A stretch of DNA of 40,466 nt from Verrucomicrobiales bacterium (GTDB lineage: Bacteria; Verrucomicrobiota; Verrucomicrobiia; Limisphaerales; Palsa-1400): positions 1 to 40,466 of the forward strand of contig PLGF01000068.1 of the NCBI GenBank assembly GCA_003138485.1. The letters run 5' to 3'. Shown here in pieces: positions 36,393-40,466 of the stretch; the stretch's first letter is position 1; each line of letters opens with the position of its first letter. The notes beneath the pieces were generated by a model that had not been told where the DNA came from, searched no databases, and was given only the letters and a program-made list of their open reading frames with translations. Made by a program: the position numbers and the translations under genes.

Positions 36393-36806
36393 CTAATGAC
36401 GCTGGCGCCGCCTTTTGACGGTGATCTGGGCCAGCGAATTGGCCAGGGACGCATGGACGGTTGCGGATTCCTCATCGTTCAACTGTTCGCTCAGACGGGC
36501 TTCGGCGCGCTGGCGGGCTTCCTCGGCTTTGGTTTCGTCGATTTGGTCAACCGGGATGGCCATGTCTGTCAAGACGGCAACCCGTTCACCCGTGATCTCC
36601 ACAAATCCCTCGCCAACGGCCAGATAAACTTCCTGGCCGTCCTTGCGCACCACGATTTCTCCGGGAACGATTTGGGTCATCAGCGGAACGTGATTGGGAT
36701 ACACACCCATCTCTCCTTCCGCTCCCGGCAAGGTGACCATCTCGACCAGCTCGGAGTACGCCTGGGCGTCGGGCGTGACGATTTGCAGTTGCAGGGTGTT
36801 CGCCAT
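36393..36806 (-). CDS. atpC: F-type ATP synthase epsilon subunit
   Basis: A 137-residue subunit of the F1 central stalk that couples rotation and can inhibit ATP hydrolysis. The N-terminal beta-sandwich is recognised by LQIVTPDAQAYS, MVTLPGAEGEMGVYPNHVPLMT and VAVGEGFVEITGERVAVLTD-like strands. The C-terminal two-helix region (about 90-137) is arginine- and glutamate-rich and ends in KRRRQRH. It follows atpD with adjoining stop and start codons. The other ATP synthase genes are not in the window. Confidence 0.95.
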   Translation of the reverse strand: MANTLQLQIVTPDAQAYSELVEMVTLPGAEGEMGVYPNHVPLMTQIVPGEIVVRKDGQEVYLAVGEGFVEITGERVAVLTDMAIPVDQIDETKAEEARQRAEARLSEQLNDEESATVHASLANSLAQITVKRRRQRH

Positions 36807-38282
<1,476 letters not shown>

Positions 38283-38388
38283 GGGTGCATTGCGAAAGCC
38301 TGTTTACTCGAGTTGCTTTGCCAACAGAACTTGCCCGAAAAAGTGAAATGCACCTGGCGCGGAGATGGCGTCGAGCCGGCGGGCGGCT

Positions 38389-39066
38389 CTACCGCGCCAG
38401 GGGTCCCGGAGCATCGAAGTCATTTAGCCAGCCTTCCCGCAAAGCGTATTTAACAAGTTCGGCGCGGCTCCGCAGGCCCAGTTTCTCGACGATGCGAACG
38501 CGGTAAGTAGCGACGGTCTTGGCACTCACGTTGAGCGCGTCGGCCGCTTCCTTGCTGCTGTGGCCCCAGGCGATCAGTCTCAAGACTTCCTTCTCCCGAT
38601 CGCTCAACGAAGCGTTGGTGGTCTCCCGGTTGGCGGACGGGCCTGTCACCAGCCGCGCCAGCGCTTTGCAGGCCAGGGTGGGCGCGAGATAGACCTGGTC
38701 CCTGGCAGCCATCCGGATGGCTTGAACCAACTCATCACCCGCGGAACGTTTGAGAACATAGCCGGACGCTCCGGCTTTGCACAACTGGGTCAGGTAGCTT
38801 TCGTCCTCGTGGCCGGTGAGCACGACGACCTTGATGGCCGGGTGTTTGTCCCTGAGCAACGCAGTGGCCTGCAATCCGTTCATCTCGGGCATTGACAGGT
38901 CCATCACCACGACGTCGGGCTTCAGTTCGGCGGCCTTCTCAAGCGCCTCTTTGCCGCTGGCGGCTTCGCCGACGACGGTCATGTCGGGCTGGCCGGCGAG
39001 CAGGTTGCGCAGACCTTCGCGCAGCATCTTATGGTCGTCGGCCAGCAGAATTCGCAGTTTCTTCAT
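38389..39066 (-). CDS. NarL/FixJ-family response regulator
   Basis: A 225-residue transcription regulator. The receiver domain has the acidic pair in LLADDHKMLREGL, phospho-acceptor D56 in VVVMDLSMPEMNG and the conserved lysine in GYVLKRSAG. The C-terminal LuxR-type helix-turn-helix (about 160-222) reads LSDREKEVLRLIAWGHSSKE...VSAKTVATYRVRIVEKLGL. The ATG at 39066 is chosen over an in-frame TTG at 39075. It follows the histidine kinase gene by 9 bp and is its obvious partner. Target genes unknown; the atpD group is downstream on the same strand. Confidence 0.94.
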   Translation of the reverse strand: MKKLRILLADDHKMLREGLRNLLAGQPDMTVVGEAASGKEALEKAAELKPDVVVMDLSMPEMNGLQATALLRDKHPAIKVVVLTGHEDESYLTQLCKAGASGYVLKRSAGDELVQAIRMAARDQVYLAPTLACKALARLVTGPSANRETTNASLSDREKEVLRLIAWGHSSKEAADALNVSAKTVATYRVRIVEKLGLRSRAELVKYALREGWLNDFDAPGPLAR

Positions 39067-39075
39067 AAGTGCCAA

Positions 39076-40281
39076 TCAGGCGCGGTTGGCGGCCTCCGCG
39101 TTGAGCGGCAAACGGGCGATCACCGTCGCCCCGGACCCCGGGGCGGACTCAATGGTCAGAGTGCCTCCAGCCAGCTTGACTCGCTCTTCCATCCCCAGCA
39201 ACCCTAATCGCCCCTGGCCCGCGGGCGCGGGCGCGCCGGCCGTCCCTTGGGCGGTGAACCCCAGGCCATCGTCCTCGACGATGAGGGAGACATGGGCAGT
39301 CCGGCGTTCCAGCAGCACGCTGACGCGTTTAGCCTGGGCGTGGCGGGCCACATTGGTCAGAGCTTCCTGGGCGACGCGGTAAAGGGTTGTTTCAAATTCC
39401 TTCGGCAGGCGCCTGGCGTCCAAGTCCCCGCCTGTGTGCAAGTCCACGGGCACGCCCGCGTTCTCGGACCATTCGTCGGTATAACGCCGCAAAGCCAGGT
39501 CCAATCCCATATCGTCCAGCACCGAGGGGCGCAGCTCCCACGCCAGGCGATGGATGTCGCGCATAAGGCCGTCGGCAAGTTTTTCCAGCTTGGCGAGCTG
39601 CTCGCCAACGGCTTGGGGGAAAGGCCCTTGCCGGCGCGTGTTCTGAAGGCCCAGCTTTAGGGCTGTCAAGTCTTGTCCCAGGCGGTCGTGCAACTCCCGC
39701 GAGATGCGCCCCCGCTCGGTTTCCTGGGCTTCGGACAAGCGGCGGCGGACCCACTGGTGGGCCTCCTCGGCGCGCTGGCGCTGGAGCATCTCCGCCTGCA
39801 GCATTTGATTGAGGGCGGAAAGCTCTGATGTGCGCTTGACAACTTTCTCTTCAAGCGCGGCGCTTTCCTGTTGCAGCGCGGCTTCAGCCTTCTTGAGCGC
39901 CTCTTCGCCTTGTTTTCGCTCGATGGCATAGCGGATCGCGCGGGCAGTCTGAGGTCCCTGAGTCTGGCCTTTGATGAGGTAGTCCTGGATGCCGTGGCGG
40001 ACGGCTTCGAGGCCAAGCGCCTCATCGGCGACGCCGGTCATGACCACGATGGGTAACGAGGGAGCTTCAGCCCGCGCGCGGAGAAAGGTTTCCCGGCCCG
40101 AGCTGTCAGGCAGGGTCAGGTCCAGAAGCGCCACGTCAAAGCTCTCCAGCCGCGCCCGCGTCATCGCTTCGGCCAAAGTTTCGACGCGAGTGAATTCAAA
40201 TTGGCCCAGGCCGGCCTGCTGGAGCGATTCTTCCAGCAGCGCCGCGTCCGACGGGCTGTCCTCCACCATAAGAACTTTCAC
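39076..40281 (-). CDS. Receiver-containing NarX-type histidine kinase
   Basis: About 401 residues with no membrane segment, so cytoplasmic. An N-terminal receiver domain (VLMVEDSPSDAALL, phospho-acceptor D54 in VALLDLTLPD, lysine in DYLIKGQ) is followed by a coiled coil (about 120-190), a HisKA_3 dimerisation domain with H198 in ISRELHDRLGQDLTALKL, and a HATPase domain (N310 in EALTNVARHAQ, G box EDDGLGF). Such proteins receive phosphoryl or binding input through the receiver and signal to a NarL-type partner, here the next gene. The GTG at 40281 gives a normal receiver start; a TTG at 40332 would place a GC-rich stem-loop inside the coding region. Confidence 0.9.
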   Translation of the reverse strand: MKVLMVEDSPSDAALLEESLQQAGLGQFEFTRVETLAEAMTRARLESFDVALLDLTLPDSSGRETFLRARAEAPSLPIVVMTGVADEALGLEAVRHGIQDYLIKGQTQGPQTARAIRYAIERKQGEEALKKAEAALQQESAALEEKVVKRTSELSALNQMLQAEMLQRQRAEEAHQWVRRRLSEAQETERGRISRELHDRLGQDLTALKLGLQNTRRQGPFPQAVGEQLAKLEKLADGLMRDIHRLAWELRPSVLDDMGLDLALRRYTDEWSENAGVPVDLHTGGDLDARRLPKEFETTLYRVAQEALTNVARHAQAKRVSVLLERRTAHVSLIVEDDGLGFTAQGTAGAPAPAGQGRLGLLGMEERVKLAGGTLTIESAPGSGATVIARLPLNAEAANRA

Positions 40282-40308
40282 TTGACTCTTCAAGAGCGCA
40301 CAAATTCG

Positions 40309-40326
40309 CCCGGCTTCAGGGCCGGG
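40309..40326. terminator. GC-rich stem-loop between signalling genes
   Basis: Arms CCCGGC (40309-40314) and GCCGGG (40321-40326) around a 6-nt loop, located after the stop of the edge gene and before the preferred GTG of the kinase on the minus strand. Only a short run of three T residues follows, so intrinsic termination would be weak. Confidence 0.3.
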
Positions 40327-40357
40327 ATTCAACTCCCCTCGGTTGGCTGTCGGCGTA

Positions 40358-40466
40358 TCAGTCTTTCGATTCAGCCTGGGCGGGATTGTCCGGCTGCGGC
40401 AGCGTCACCAGCATTAACCAGAACGATTCAATGGAATGGACGACACTGCGATTCAGACAGTAGGGA
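40358..40466 (-). CDS. 3' end of a probable response regulator (partial)
   Basis: The last 35 codons of a minus-strand gene that enters from outside the window. The readable tail is PYCLNRSVVHSIESFWLMLV followed by TLPQPDNPAQAESKD and TGA. The pattern (hydrophobic helix with ..SFWL.L...PQP) resembles the end of small single-domain receivers of the Rcp1 type, which often precede receiver-kinase genes. With so little sequence this is a tentative identification. Confidence 0.5.
   Translation of the reverse strand, partial: PYCLNRSVVHSIESFWLMLVTLPQPDNPAQAESKD

Overview
The window most likely comes from a Verrucomicrobiota chromosome, probably the Pedosphaera/Limisphaera side of the phylum. Three things point there: an LPDAWE...GLPNWLNYALGLNP segment and a GWSYQIQ...QFFRV beta module on secreted proteins, a TTCCAA/TTGGAA composite hairpin element of a kind I associate with these genomes, and the overall gene mix. 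This is inference from pattern recognition; there is no rRNA or other marker in the window to prove it. By eye the backbone is GC-rich, with several AT-richer accessory patches.

Region 1 (31-15882, minus strand) is one tightly packed respiratory operon, read feoA-nuoA-B-C-D-I-H-J-K-L-M1-M2-N-nifJ. It encodes a complex I without the NADH module (no nuoE, F or G), with two NuoM antiporter subunits and a NuoL with a lengthened C-terminal lateral helix region. It ends in a full-length pyruvate:ferredoxin oxidoreductase starting 2 bp after nuoN. The simplest reading is a ferredoxin- (or flavodoxin-) driven quinone reductase with an extra pump module, fed by pyruvate oxidation. The second NuoM has leucine where the conserved TM7 lysine should be.

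Region 2 (15883-17810) is a small AT-richer islet with a secreted protein of unknown function and a small companion ORF.

Region 3 (17811-27227, plus strand) is a probable extracellular electron transfer locus: hemA, a secreted nine-heme cytochrome, a hairpin element, a membrane-anchored GldG-like coiled-coil protein, a second nine-heme cytochrome, an eight-heme DmsE/MtrA-like lipoprotein, and a 702-residue outer-membrane barrel of MtrB/PioB type. The last two look like a porin-cytochrome conduit. Together with region 1 the window holds candidate input (PFOR and complex I) and output ends of a respiratory chain; the inner-membrane quinol oxidase that would link them is not here.

Region 4 (27196-34236, minus strand) is a defence-like island: a truncated start of a probable helicase/PLD gene, an MmeI-like DNA methyltransferase whose middle and recognition region is AT-rich, a DEAD/DEAH helicase, a GIY-YIG (T5orf172-type) protein, and a stand-alone class III nucleotide cyclase that lacks both purine-specifying residues.

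Region 5 (34426-40466, minus strand) is housekeeping and signalling: atpD-atpC detached from the other ATP synthase genes and followed by trpA and manC, then a NarL-type response regulator, a receiver-histidine kinase, and the 3' end of another probable response regulator at the window edge. I saw no tRNA, rRNA, CRISPR array, transposase or integrase.
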